From NCBI GenBank assembly GCA_910574455.1, contig CAJSYZ010000009.1, positions 2,373,040 to 2,437,039 on the forward strand: a stretch of DNA of 64,000 bases, read 5' to 3'. A program made the translations under genes and the position numbers. Shown piece after piece: positions 1 to 12,600 of the stretch (its first letter is position 1; every line of letters starts with the position of its first letter). Below the pieces are notes generated by a model that was given only the letters and a program-made list of their open reading frames with translations, made no database searches and was not told the DNA's origin. This stretch comes from Trichaptum fuscoviolaceum. Its lineage: Eukaryota; Basidiomycota; Agaricomycetes; Hymenochaetales; Trichaptaceae.

Positions 1-1
1 C

Positions 2-2953
2 TTCGAGGAGATGGTCCCCCCGCAGTACCGCGAGTTTGCGAAGGTGTTTTCGAAGTCAGAGGCCGAACGGTTGCCCGAGAGGAAGCCGTTCGACCATGCG
101 ATCGACTTGGAGCCCGGATCGACCCCTTCGTACAGTAAGATCTATCCTATGGCACCGGCGGAACGTGCAGCCTTGAAGGAGTTCATTGAGGAGAACCTCC
201 GCAAGGGCTACATCCGTCCGTCGAAGTCCCCCGCCGCTGCTCCGGTCTTCTTCATCAAAAAGAAGGACGGATCGCTTCGGATGGTCGTCGACTACCGAAA
301 ACTCAATGAAATCACCGTCAAAAATCGGTACCCGCTTCCCCTGACCACCGAACTCATCGATTCCTTGAAGAAGGCCCGCGTTTTCACGAAGCTCGACTTG
401 CGGGCCGGATACAACAATATCCGCATCAAGGAAGGCGACGAGTGGAAGGCCGCTTTTCGGACTCAGGAAGGACACTTCGAACCAACCGTTATGACTTTCG
501 GACTTACGAACGCACCTGCTACGTTTCAGCGGATGATGAACGAGCTCTTCAAGGACATGCTGGATGTTATTGTCATTATCTACCTCGATGACATCTGCAT
601 ATTTTCGGAGAACGAGTCGGAGCACGAGGAACACGTTAAGGAGGTACTCCGACGTTTGGAAAAGTATGACCTGTTCTGTAAGCCCGAAAAGTGCGAGTTC
701 CACAAGGACTCCATCGAGTACTTGGGCATGATCATTGGCTCTGGGATTATCTCGATGGATCCGAAGAAGGTCGAAGCGGTAGCCGACTGGCCGACTCCGG
801 CGAAGGTGAAGGACATTCAGGCTTTCTTGGGGTTCGCAAACTTCTACCGACGTTTTATCAAGGACTTCTCGAAGCTGGCGGTTCCCATGACCGAATTGTT
901 GCGGAAGGATGTCCAGTGGCGCTGGACTGCCCGCCAGCAAGAGTCCTTCGATGGTCTGAAGAAGAAGTTTGCTGAGGCACCGGTCCTTGCGATGCCCGAC
1001 CTTGAGAAACCCTTCATCCTCGAATGCGATGCTTCGGACTTCGCGACCGGAGCGGTACTTTCGCAGATCGGACCAGACGGTGACATTCACCCAGTGGCCT
1101 ACTATTCGAAGTCCCTGGGCGATGCGGAGAGGAACTATGAGATCCACGACAAGGAGCTTCTAGCCATCGTCCGAGCCTTGGACGAGTGGCGGCACTATCT
1201 CGAAGGAAGTCCGCACAAAATTGATATTGTGTCGGACCACCGAAACCTGCTCTTCTTTGCGGAAGCCCGAAACCTTACGAGACGCCAGGCCCGCTGGAGC
1301 TTGTTCCTTAGCCGTTTTGACTTTCTGATCCGTCACCGCCCCGGCCGACTGGGTGGAAAGCCGGATGCTTTGTCCAGGCGCGAAGATCTTCGTCCTGACG
1401 GACCGGACAATACGAACAAGGTCCTTCTGGACACGAACCGCTTCTATACGTTGGCGATGCGACGAGGGATGGTCCGGGCAGAGGGGGATACGGAGTTGTT
1501 GCGGAGGATTCGGGAGTCCGAGAGGTTTGACGAGGAATTGGTCGAGGCGATTGAGAAAGTGAAGGAAGGGGCTCCGCGCGCGCTGGCGAACGATCTGGAG
1601 GAGTGGAACACGGAGGATGGGCTGCTGCTGTACCGGGGTAAGGTCTATGTGCCGAAGGACGAGGAGATCCGCCGCGATATCGTCAAGTTACACCACGATT
1701 CGCTTCCGGTCGGACATCCGGGTCGTTGGAAGACCTACGAGCTGGTGAGTCGGAATTACTGGTGGCCTGGTATGTCCACATTCGTCGAGCGGTACGTGTC
1801 GGGGTGTGACACTTGTATACGGACGAAGAACATCCCGCAACGTCCGGTTGGTCCGCTTCAGCCCAACGAAGTACCAGACGGACCGTGGCAGGTCATTTCA
1901 TGCGACTTCATCACACAGCTGCCACAGTCCGGCGAATACGACGCCATCTTCGTGGTTGTAGACCGACTCACCAAGCAGGCCCATTTCATACCGACGACCT
2001 CGGATATTGACTCCGCGCGGACAGCCGACTTGTTTGTGTCCGAAGTTTGGAAACACCATGGCACGCCGCGCAAAGTCATTTCGGACCGGGGTACGCAGTT
2101 CGTGTCCCGGTTTATGAAGGCGGTACTCCATCGACTTGGGATCGAGGGCGCGACATCAACATCCTTCCACCCGCAAACGGACGGTCAGACCGAGCGGGTG
2201 AACCAGGAGTTGGAACAGTATCTCCGCGCGTTCACGGACGTCCGACAGGAAAATTGGTCGGAGTTGCTGCCCATGGCGGAGTTTGCGCACAACACACGAG
2301 CGCACTCCGCTACCAAGGTGTCTCCCTTCGCACTGCTCTATGGATACGACCCCGAGTTCACTATTGTACCGAGTGCCGGACTTTCGACGGTTCCAGCTGC
2401 GGATGACCGACTCGACCTGCTTCAGAAGGCTCAGGAGGACGCTCGCGCGGCTCTCGAAGTCGCAGCGGAGCGGATGAAGCGGTACTACGACCAGGGACAT
2501 GCAGACACGCCGGACATCCGACCAGGAGACAAGGTATGGCTCGACGCACGGAATATCGCAATACCGGGCACGCGCAAGCTGAATCCGCGGAGACTCGGAC
2601 CCTACACGGTTTTGCGGAAGATCGGACTCTTGAATTACGAGCTTCAGCTGCCTGCGACTATGCGGATTCACCCAGTGTTCCATGTGTCGCTTCTCACGAA
2701 GTATACACCGGACACTATTCCTGGTCGCGTCCAGACACCGCCAGAGCCCGTAAACGTCGACGGCGACATCGAATACGAAGTATCCGAAGTCCTTAATTCG
2801 CGCCGAAGCGGTCGAGGTCGGACTCTGCAGTATTTGGTTCGCTGGAAAGGCTATGGACCCGAGGAAGACCAATGGATCGATGCCGCGAACATGGAGCATG
2901 CCCCCGCCGTTATCCGAAAGTTCTATCGTCGGTACCCCGACGCCATTCGCTAA
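2..2953 (+). mobile_element. Ty3/gypsy chromovirus pol polyprotein (5'-truncated by window edge)
   Basis: Polyprotein of an LTR retrotransposon that copies RNA to DNA and inserts it into the host genome. The frame is open to the left edge, so gag and protease lie outside the window. Counting from the first Met at base 11, the order is reverse transcriptase with YLDD at residues 191-194, RNase H with a CDASD block, and an integrase with an HHCC zinc region. The integrase core has D632, D692 and E728, giving the D-x35-E spacing. A C-terminal chromodomain follows at about 921-975 (VRWKGYGPEEDQW), which marks it as a chromovirus that may target chromatin. No stop or frameshift interrupts the frame, so the copy is intact here and could be young. 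The pol order (RT, RH, IN) separates it from Ty1/copia elements. Confidence 0.95.
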
Positions 2954-2983
2954 CGAACGCGCGCGCTCTTTAGGAGCGCCCTT

Positions 2984-2991
2984 GGAGGGGG
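2984..2991 (+). other. Polypurine tract before the 3' LTR
   Basis: A short G/A run (GGAGGGGG) lies a few bases before the TGTCA start of the LTR. This is where the plus-strand primer of LTR retrotransposons is expected. The call rests on position and composition only. Confidence 0.7.
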
Positions 2992-2995
2992 ATAA

Positions 2996-3570
2996 TGTCA
3001 GGAATCCGCCTCAGGTTATTTTATTTCTTTTATTTTCTTTTATTTTCTTTTACGATCACACTCCGAGTCGGATCCCCGACATGTCCGGTCCGAAACCGGA
3101 CTTTCTTTGACTCCGATTCTCTTCCTTTTTGCGTAGGTTACTTGCCTGTATGTTTGCAGGCCGCTAGGACAAGCGCCCTGCAAGCAATTCTCTTTTCTTT
3201 CTTTCTTCCGCCACTCCGACTCGAACCTCCGCTCTACCGATGCGGGACCCCGACTAGAGCGGGACCCCGAACTCCGACTTACGTCAGCGGTATAGGTCGG
3301 ACCTAGTCGGATCAGGGTCCAGTGGCTTGGTACTGTATAGTTTTTGCCTTTGTTCATCAAAACCGCGGATCCCCCTGCGAAGCACTCCACTTTTGGCCTC
3401 TTGTAAAGTGCTTCTCAGGTGATGTGTTTATCTTTAGCTCTGATGTGTAGAATAGCTTAATTGACTTGTAAAGTGCTTCTCAGAGTGAGAACCACCGCTC
3501 ATTGCGTCCGATCGTCGTCTGTGTCCGATTCAGGGTCTCGAAAGCGAAGGAACCACTCTAGGTCGTAACA
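2996..3570 (+). repeat. 3' LTR of the chromovirus
   Basis: The start is set by TGTCA just after the polypurine tract, and the end by a terminal TAACA, giving about 575 bp. The interior has a pyrimidine/T-rich stretch near 3017-3052 and a 19-bp direct repeat (CTTGTAAAGTGCTTCTCAG) at 3400-3418 and 3465-3483. The 5' LTR is outside the window, so the right end and the target-site duplication cannot be confirmed. The end could be off by a few bases. Confidence 0.7.
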
Positions 3571-6500
3571 CAAAGTCGGGTATGAGCTCGCCCTTCGGTC
3601 TTTAGAATGAGCGCTCGCGCTGCAGTGCGATAGTAGCGCGCTATCTATCTCCATTTTAACTCAAGATCTAGGCATGGGGAAGCGCTCTCGGCTAGATGTA
3701 GGCCTGTCAACTCCTTTTACACTCTCGCAAGTATTGATCAATTCTAAGCTCGGAGAAAGTACCGATTATGATGTGCTTCCCCGAAGACGAACAAGGAGTA
3801 AGCTCAAGCCGTCCTTGCCCCGTGAGTGTTGATCTCCTTCCCCGTTCCTTCGAGAATCGCTTTCTCCATTTTCCAGGATATAAAAGAGATCGAGTCGTTT
3901 GTGGGTGCGTTTTTTTATGGATGGGAAGAAGGTAGCGAGTGAACAACATGAAGAACGACGACAAAATAAAGGCTACGCGTGGGAAATAGACACTCCGGTT
4001 CAGGGCCAAGCTTGCCGAATATCGGCATTTCAAGTTGTTATTATGCCGAGCTCCAGCCGAGCGCTGGCAATGCCTCCGTTGCCTTCTCACCCATTCCTTG
4101 CCGGTGACCCGAACCTTCAATAATCTCATCCCCCCGACCCGACACAGAAGCACGGAGGGACGAAAAGAGGTTGAGCGTCTGCATATACAGTCTGTACGTA
4201 CTTATGAGCTCGCAAAGCTACACGTGGAACCCGATACAGTGTGCCTCATAAACTCAAGCCTTCGAAGCCAAGAGTCAAGATTCAAGAAGCAGGAATCAAA
4301 GAACCAAAGAACCCAAGAAGAGCCCCGAAGCTCTGCCAGGGGATTCGGTGGGCGGAAGGGGGGGATTAGGCAGGCTTCTTCTGGGTGTTATATCAGGAAG
4401 AAGGCCAGGGACGTGGACGCTGTTGCCGTGCATGCGAGTTTGGTCCTGCTGTAACGACACGGCCTCGAGGCGTGCCAGCGGTCAGCTGCTGCTGGGTTTA
4501 TTGCCAGTGGTATATATGGCGGTCTGGGCCTCGGGCTGGCGACGACAATGTACGAGTCGGCCTGATAGGAGAAAGCTGCCTATACAGCCTGACGTGCCCA
4601 TGTCGACTTTGAGATCTAAGAGATTGACGCTGCAATGATATGTATGTACTTGAAATCCTCGCATAGCATGATCCAGATCGATGTCGTTGACTCGGATAAT
4701 TCGAGGCGCTGGTACGTACATGTCCTACACCTGTACCGTAAAATAGCTATGAAGATCAACAATGACATCTATCGCGAAAGCCCGAGCACCGTTTGTTCTG
4801 CTAGGCCAGTGGACGCTTAATTCAAGTCAATCCACTTCAAGGGAGTCAAGCATATGTATGTACATATGGAAATCCAATTTACTAGCCCTTCGACGGAGTG
4901 CGCGTCGGAGTTCGTGTGCTATTGATCTATCCATTTTATACCCGCTCTTGTGGCAGGTACTGAATACGCATAGGGCCTTACGCAGTAAGTACTAAAGGTG
5001 TAGTATACCCATCGGTGTCGGTGTCTTCCTTTCACCTTTAGGCTTAGTTCCCCGCGCCCCCTGGCCCGGCTTGTCCAATTCCTCATCCTCATCCATCCTT
5101 TCATGATTTTGTCCAACCCTTACACCTTCCCTAAGGAAGGCTGCGCCGTCTCGGATCAGAGATCAGAGATGAATATGATGAGAAGCTGGGGAATCCGAAG
5201 ACCTTGATGGGTGGGGGTCACTTCTTCCGACAGGGTAGCAAGTTGACGCTCAGAGGCTCGGTGTCCGCGGCGTCTGCAGTGTGTGCATGTACATGTACGG
5301 CCAGACGAAGTCGTGGACACGTTCCGGAGCTGAGCTCAGGGTTTGGGGATGATAAGGAATAACTTGAAGGAAGGGCTGCTGGGATTGTAGGTACAGATGC
5401 AGGAGCCTTCACTATTGGGAGGAGACTCTCCTAATATCGTTCATTCGCAATTGTTATCACGATCAGACTCGTCCAGAGGACAGGAAACTGGCGTCCCGGC
5501 GACGGCGCGTCCGGCTAGCGCAATATGTATTTGTATATGAACACGGTGAATATAGATGGCATACAAATACACTGGCACGACGTCGCCGGCCTCGAGGCTG
5601 GCTGGAGAGCTGAAGAAGCCAGGCACGCTCACATGCACTGGAAGGGTGCATCGGAGGATGACATGAGCGATCGGTATTCGGCTTCGTCCAGACGTCCTTT
5701 GCTTTCGTCCACTCTGAATCGGACCTGCTATACCCGCCCGGGCCAGATCAAAGCTATAGGCATGCACCGATCGATGAAGGGCTGCAAGCCGCTGGGTCTA
5801 AACCTAACTTTTATTACACTATATGATATGCGATGTGACTGTGCTGAGTTTTTGTTGCAATTGCTCCATCAAAACCTGGGCTCGGGAGAGTGAGAGGAAC
5901 AGGAGAAACAGGCGAAGACAGAGACAGAGGTAAAATCTGGGAAAAAATCGGTCTGAGGTAGATGAAATAAGAAACAAAGTTACATATACAGTCACCCACG
6001 GTGCGGGCATTCAAGTTGGCATTGGCACCACGGCACTGCGGCATTGCTTCTCTAAATCTTCGAGGCAGGGCTCGCCGAAATGCAATGTGAGAAGCCGGTC
6101 AATCAGAAAGGGAGGGGGATTCCTGAAGGGTGAGAAAGGAGAGAAGGAAGGAGGATTGGGTAGACGGACGGGTAGGAACTACCAAGAAGGTGGATAGGCG
6201 CGTGAGCCTGGGTATGGGCAGAGAGGTAGATAGCTATACTCAGCTATTGCGTCCGGCTTTGACTTCGACTTCGTGCGCGTATAGGAGCTCAGCTCTTCTC
6301 TTCTCTCAAGACGCGCAGGGGGGCTGCCAGTGGGGTTCTGGATGCTCAGATGGGCTTTTGCAAATGCAGGCGTAGATGGAAGCAGCCATGGCATCAGATT
6401 CAAGACGAAGTCAAAGGTCAAAAGCAGTTGGGCACACTGGGCTGTTTGCTAGCGGGTACCACGCTGAGACGCTGAGACACTGAGACGGCTCGTGGCCAAC

Positions 6501-8200
6501 AGCCTACGGAAAGATAACGGTGACACCGGATTGATGGGAGGGTAAACTCTCGGGCGGACAAGCTTAGAGTTTCGCGGGCTTCTTTTGCGCTTCGTTCTGC
6601 GATTGCTAGCCCGAGTGCCCGACTGCGGTAGCTTGAACACGCACGTCGGGCTTCGACTAGGCCTATCTCAGCGTAGGCTTGATATCTGGTTTCTTTCTGA
6701 GTGATTGGGTGAACGCGCTGGGCGATGGTGGGTGATGGGCGGGATATGCCGTGCGGTTCGTACCTTGGTGTGAGGTTTTGATCTGCAGACTATAGTTAAT
6801 GGAGGAGGTGAGGGAGGGACCTGAGCGGACACTAGAACACGCACATACATATGCATAAGATCATGCCGGCATTCTGACATTCGGTTAGATAGACAAGATG
6901 GGGACTCGGCCCAACTCTTGCGATACGATAGCTCTTCAAGTCGCCAGAGCAGAGAGCTCGGATCTTGACGCCCATTTGTCCGGAACGCTTGCTGGATCGT
7001 TCTGACAATGAACTGAGCTGCGTGATATCCGAGGAAGAACAGGTTACGGGCGCTTCTTCTTTTATCGTCGTACGTAGGTGCGCGGCTGATGATAAAGATC
7101 ACAATGGATAAGAATTGATTGACTTTAATGTAAGGGTGCATGGTCTTCATGCCGTATAATCTATCGAACAATGCTACCAGAGGCAAGCTGAGCCTCTTTG
7201 ACCCTAAGTTTTATGATAAAGAACGGATAATCAGAACAGAGATAGCTCAGAATACGGTCATGGTGTTGAGTAAGCGCGTGCATATGAGAGATCGGATAGT
7301 TGTATCATTGCTTTGAACATTTTACGCACCGTTCTTTGCAACCCACTAAGCCCAAATAATTCCTCTCAAGTACCCGATGGAACTTGAAGCCGCGGATACC
7401 GCTGGTTGACAGTCAACGCAGCAATGCCAATGCACAGCCCAGCACGATTTAGCGGCTAGGTATCCCCCTTCTGAGTCGCGCTTTCCCCATTCTGATAAAC
7501 AGACACCGCAGCAAGAGCTCTATGCCGCTTTGTCTCTGCTCATATACGGAAACGAAGGCAGATGACGCGAGGACCTGGCAAGGCAGTGCAGAATACGGCC
7601 TTGATGAGTACTGATGCTGAGCCACCGGGTCAAATGCCTTGTATTCTTCGGGCAGCAGAGACAATTGCGTGTGTCTACGTGCGACTAGGACGCCGTAAGA
7701 CGATCACTGGCATCAGCGAAGACGCCTCGCCCTCTTCTACAATCGGATCGTTCGCCGAGCGTTTCTGTCTGCGGCCAACGGTCGCCACAGACTTGCTGGT
7801 TCTTGAGGCCGAGGATGTTGTGCATGTACATGTAATTGCTGCCTGCACGCCTGCGACCGCTTGGGCTCGACGAAGGCGACGCGGAAATTCGGAGGTGCCC
7901 AGGTCGTAGTAGTAGCGTGCACAGCGTTGGGACGGCTTCGGTCGCTAGACGATTATTACGATTTAATAGAAAAAATGTGCATTATATTCATCTGGGTAGT
8001 GATAGTGATAGTGATCCTGCATTGAAATGAACGGAGACGACAATCGCAGTGCTGCTGTCGCTGTTGCCGACGAGGGCCAAGACGGGGATAGCGTTGCGTA
8101 ATAATTTAATAAATAAATGTCCCAAAAAGGGACAGAGTCTAGCCGAGCACATGTCCGGATATGGGGATATTAGCCGAGCTGTAACCCTAGGATCGACGTC
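3571..8200. other. Gene-poor interval after the LTR
   Basis: About 4.6 kb without a recognisable protein or RNA gene. The open frames are short, lack fungal intron signatures and match no family I know. A short (GTGATA)n run lies near 7996-8013 and a GATCAGA duplication near 5155. Old element debris or promoter sequence is possible but cannot be shown. Confidence 0.5.
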
Positions 8201-9668
8201 GCGACGGCCTGCCCCGCTTATTACGACGGCCAATCGCCAATCCATCTCGCAGTCCTCCCATCCCCCTCAACACACTCTCTCCTCCTCTCCCTCCCGCTCA
8301 CCACCCGCCCCCGACCCCGCCGCCGTCGCCCTCGTCGTCCCCGGCGGTCACGCGCTCTCCTCCTCTCCCGCCCGTCGTCGCCGCCGCTGTCCCCCGCCGT
8401 CCCACCCCGCGTCGTTGTCCGCGCAGCGCATCAAGCCCGCTGCGTTCGCGGCCCAGCTCTTGCGCGTGCCTAGCTGTGTGCTCCGTCGCCCGTCGCCCGT
8501 ATCTACGCAGACCAGCGTTGTCGCCGTCGCCGTCGCCTGTCGCTACGCACGCACGGACTCGTCTGTCACGCTCCCCCGCGCCTGTTTGCACAGAGACGCA
8601 CACGCACGCACGATCAACGACCCTCTCAGCCTTCGACTTCTCTTCCTGACTTCAACTCTCACCCTACCACTCGCTGCTCCGGTACCATATAATATCAGCC
8701 CGCGCCAACGAACTCTGTGTTTAAAATTTTTACACCTCTCTTCTCTCGCTTCCTCCTAATACACCTACTGTCGCCGTCTAATCAGTAATACTCACCCGTC
8801 CACGACATCTGCATATCTACTCGAACAGCCGCCATCGTCCAGCATTACACGACCCACGCCCCCCTCGTCGCCGTTGCCCTCGTGTATCCGTAACCTCCCA
8901 TCAGCAGCACCGCCCAGCATTATATTCCTGTCCTATTCCTGTCATCTCACCCATCTGTCTCCAATATCTCACTCAGCCTATATCTTTGTGCCATTCCATC
9001 GATACGACACCCTTTGCCTATCTGCAACTAATATCTCAAAGCTCGCGGCTGCCGCACCCACCACCCTCGACGAAGGAGGTCCCGGAGAAGCCGAGATAGA
9101 GTAGTGATTGGGCTGCGAGTGCACGACACCACCACCCTCTGCTCCGTTCGTCCGGCGTGTAGGCTCTCAGATCGCCGTGGTAGCACACACACACCGTCAG
9201 CACAAAGCTCAGTGACTCACCGCTGATCTGCATCTGTATGTCCTCCGTCCAAACCTTCCTCTCCCTTTCTCCGTCGCTTGTATAGGCACTCCGCTAACCT
9301 ACGTCTTGCAGCACACTGGAGAGCCAGCTCGCTGCCCTTTCCCTTCTCTCGCCCGTCGTCCGTTCAAGCCGGTTTCGCTTTTTATTTACTAATTCGCCCC
9401 TACGAGCCCTATAATACGGCAAGCATTTGACCAGCCGTCCTCTCCCTAACACCTTCTACGCCTATAACTCAGGCCCCCTACCTACATAATCCTCCTCTAA
9501 TCAAACACTTCTTCTGAGTCCCACCACCCTCTGGCACCTCCACCACTACCTCTGCCAGTCACGTCTTCCTCCCTTACTTCTCTGTATCCGTTCTCTTCGA
9601 CCACCATTTCCAACCGGTCTACTTCGCGAGCCTCCTCGTCCGAGGACCAGCTGTACCAGGCTTCCACG
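8200..9668 (+). promoter_or_regulatory. CT-rich promoter and long 5' leader of the STE12 gene, with a probable leader intron
   Basis: The strand upstream of the STE12 start is strongly pyrimidine-rich over more than 1 kb (8260-8400, 9240-9600), as in many highly regulated fungal promoters and leaders. A good intron, GTATGT to TTGCAG, can be placed at 9236-9311 (76 bp) in the untranslated leader. The transcription start cannot be located from sequence alone. Confidence 0.45.
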
Positions 9669-12600
9669 ATGATGGACGCATACGACCCGCATCAACAGCA
9701 CCAGGTCGCAGACTACGGGCGTCGCTACCAGGAGTACACCTCGTACTACGCTTCGCAGCACCAGCAGCAGATGGCCATCCCGTCATCGACATCCGCGCCC
9801 TCCTCATCTGCCTCCTCGAACCGCACCTTCACGTCCTCCAACTCGCAACTCATCCCCGAGCCCACGGCCTACGCGGCGTCGTCAATGTCGAACGGGTCGG
9901 TGAACGGCAACGGTGCATCGTCGTCGTCCGCCGCGCACTCTGCGCCGTCCTCGGCGTACTCCGGTTCCGCGCACCCCTCGCCCGACGGCGGCGCGTTCGC
10001 CGACGAGTACTCGTATCCTGCATACGCCGCGCAGGCACAGGCGCTGGGATCGTCGGGATCGCGACCTCCCTCCGCGTCGTCTCTGCACCAGCAGCAGCAG
10101 CCAGGCTCGAGCCACTCCTCACCCGCGTCCTCCTCCCGGGCCCTGCGCGCTCAACAACAGGCGTCGTCATCCACTTCCATCGCCCACGCGCAGTCGTCGT
10201 CGTCGGCGGCGGCAGGGAGCGCTCTCGTGGCCGGGACACCTTTGTCCCGCCCGCTCACGCACAAGGAGCAGGAGCTGCTTGCGCACCTCGATCGCCTCAA
10301 GTTCTTCCTCGCCACTGCGCCCTCGCGGTGGACTGACTCTGAGGTCCCTGACGCTTACGCAGGCCTTGGGGGATACGGATCGGGCAGAGGAGCGGGAGGC
10401 ATGGCGCAGACGGGAACACCGATGATGCCCCATCCCAACATGCACCCTGCACTCAATCGGTTCTTGCTACCAAGTGGTGAGTGCTTACTGTTTCTTCTTG
10501 CATTGTCATTCTCTTTTTTTTTTGGCTTTATTCGACGAAATCTACTTCACTACTATCTTGCTCTGTTCGAATTTCTTTCTGTTTCCACTTCTATTTTCTT
10601 TTTTTGTTTTTGCCTCCGCGTTCACATGATAGCCCCTATCCTCGACCTCCACTCGCTCCGGTACTCCGATCCCTACCCCGCGTCCCTCCGCTCTGCCTTC
10701 CCACACCCTCCCAGTAGATCAACCGGACGTTCAGCGGGACCGACACTCCTCCTATACGAAGCCTCCGTCCGCGAAGGAATGACTTTGGTGCAATGCAGCT
10801 GCGCTTCTCACCGCGGCGTCGGCGCCAAAGTGCCGATGATAGTCGATTCTGCGATATTGCTATATCGGGTCGGGGTTTGGTGACAAGGAATGTAGAAGAC
10901 CGATGGCGGAGGCGGTGATGCGTGGGTTGATGGGACGAATGGGGCTCGAGGCTCGTGCAGTGACCAATCTCATCCGATCTCGTCGCGCGCAAGCATTGAC
11001 TCCGCCCGGCTGTACACTGAGTCGGATGAATCGCTTCGCCCTCGCATTCCCAAGTCGAGGGCGTGAAATGGCGTGTGGCCCCTTTGCGATTGGCGATGCG
11101 GGGGTGGGATGTGAGCTCGACCGCCGACTGCGGGCGACAAAGATGGGCGATGGGCGATGAGCGCTCATACCTTGACCTTCATTCATTCCCCAGGCCGCTG
11201 CGCACGGAACTTCATACCAACAGACACGCCTGCGCACTTGCCGTGATGATAAGCCTCCGGGGTGCTATGCCGCTTGAGGGAGCCGTTCTCCCTCAGCCTG
11301 AGGCTGAGCCGGCCGTTCTTGGTTTAGCGCGTCCCCTCCGTCTCCCCCATGCCAGTGCCTCTTCGGAATCAAATCCGGATGATTGCCTTGGCCTTGGGAC
11401 GCATCCCATTCGCTCATTCGCCCAAACGTTGTTCATCATCCCTGGTCTTCAACTCCCATTCATCGGTCGCGAGATTGGGCTCAGAGCTTTTTTTTGTGCT
11501 TGGACGCCACGCATTGCACAAGTTTTTTTTTCTTTGCTTTGTTCCTCTTGGCCTTCCGGGGGCATGTGCAGTGGTTTCTCGGCCTCGGTGCTCGGGCAGT
11601 CTGTCACATTTGCACGCGCACACCTCGGTCGGTGAGGATGGCCAATTCAGCGTTGCCCATCGATCGGGACTCGGGCCGGATGGGTGCGGAGGCTGCATAA
11701 GGGTTGCTCAGTGCATCTGGCGCTTTCGCTGACGCCGCGCCTCGCCTGTCGCTGAACCTGGCTGGTGATTGTGCGGCCCACATTAACCCATACATGTGCA
11801 TACGGTCGGCACAGACTTCCATTCTTGGTTGGACTTGCCAGCGGACCTGGGCCCCCCTTTCCCCCTCTCTTCACCCCCACATGCTTTCATTCACTTAGCT
11901 TTCATATCCCACTTACCGACGGTGGGAGGGCGCTTCCGAGGATCAGAGGCACTGCACCGAACCGTTTCCTTGCGCCCTTTTTTCTTATTCATCGCGAACT
12001 TCTCTTTCTTCTTCTTTTTTTCTCGAGCTTTTTCATTTAACGCTTCTCGTTTCGAGCCTTTGCTTGAAAAAGCAGCTTCTCGACTTTAATCTTAATCTCT
12101 TTTTTTTCTTTGCCTTTATTACTTTCTTCACTTAAACCTTTTTCTTTCTTTCACTTTTAATCTAAAGTATTGGAAGCTCGTTGCTGACTCGGTTAGTTGA
12201 CTCTACAGGTGAATATGTGACATGTGTCCTCTGGTCTGGGTTGTATCACATCACTGGCACGGACATTGTGCGTGCATTGGTCTTCCGCTTTGCGGCATTC
12301 GGTGAGCATCGCGTTTCTTCCATCCCGCTCTATCCCTTCCATTTCGCCACAGTCATATATTCAGTGGCGATCTCTTTCGATCGGTGTCTGTTGTGGGTTT
12401 CATGGTTACTGATGTTTCTTTTTTCTTTTTCTTTTCTCCTAATTTTAGGCCGTCCTGTTCGTAATATGAAGAAGTTCGAAGAGGGCGTTTTCTCAGACTT
12501 GCGCAATCTCAAACCCGGGCACGACGCTTGCCTGGAGGAGCCAAAGGTGAGCGTCACTTCATTTTCTGGATTCAATACAATCCTTTCTATTTTTTTTTAT

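Noticed and set aside
56..1147. A 363-codon minus-strand open frame inside the retrotransposon
   Set aside because: It is the antisense of the reverse transcriptase region. Its codons follow the complement of a strongly conserved gene, and it has no domain.
8049..8759. A 236-codon plus-strand open frame before STE12
   Set aside because: It is low-complexity Ser/Pro/Arg sequence that follows from the CT-rich promoter/leader composition. No family signature is seen, and the STE12 start is well supported downstream.
11063..11732. Overlapping plus-strand open frames inside STE12 intron 1
   Set aside because: They overlap each other in different frames and lack splice signals or protein motifs. 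They look like GC-rich chance frames, though the long intron itself is reported.
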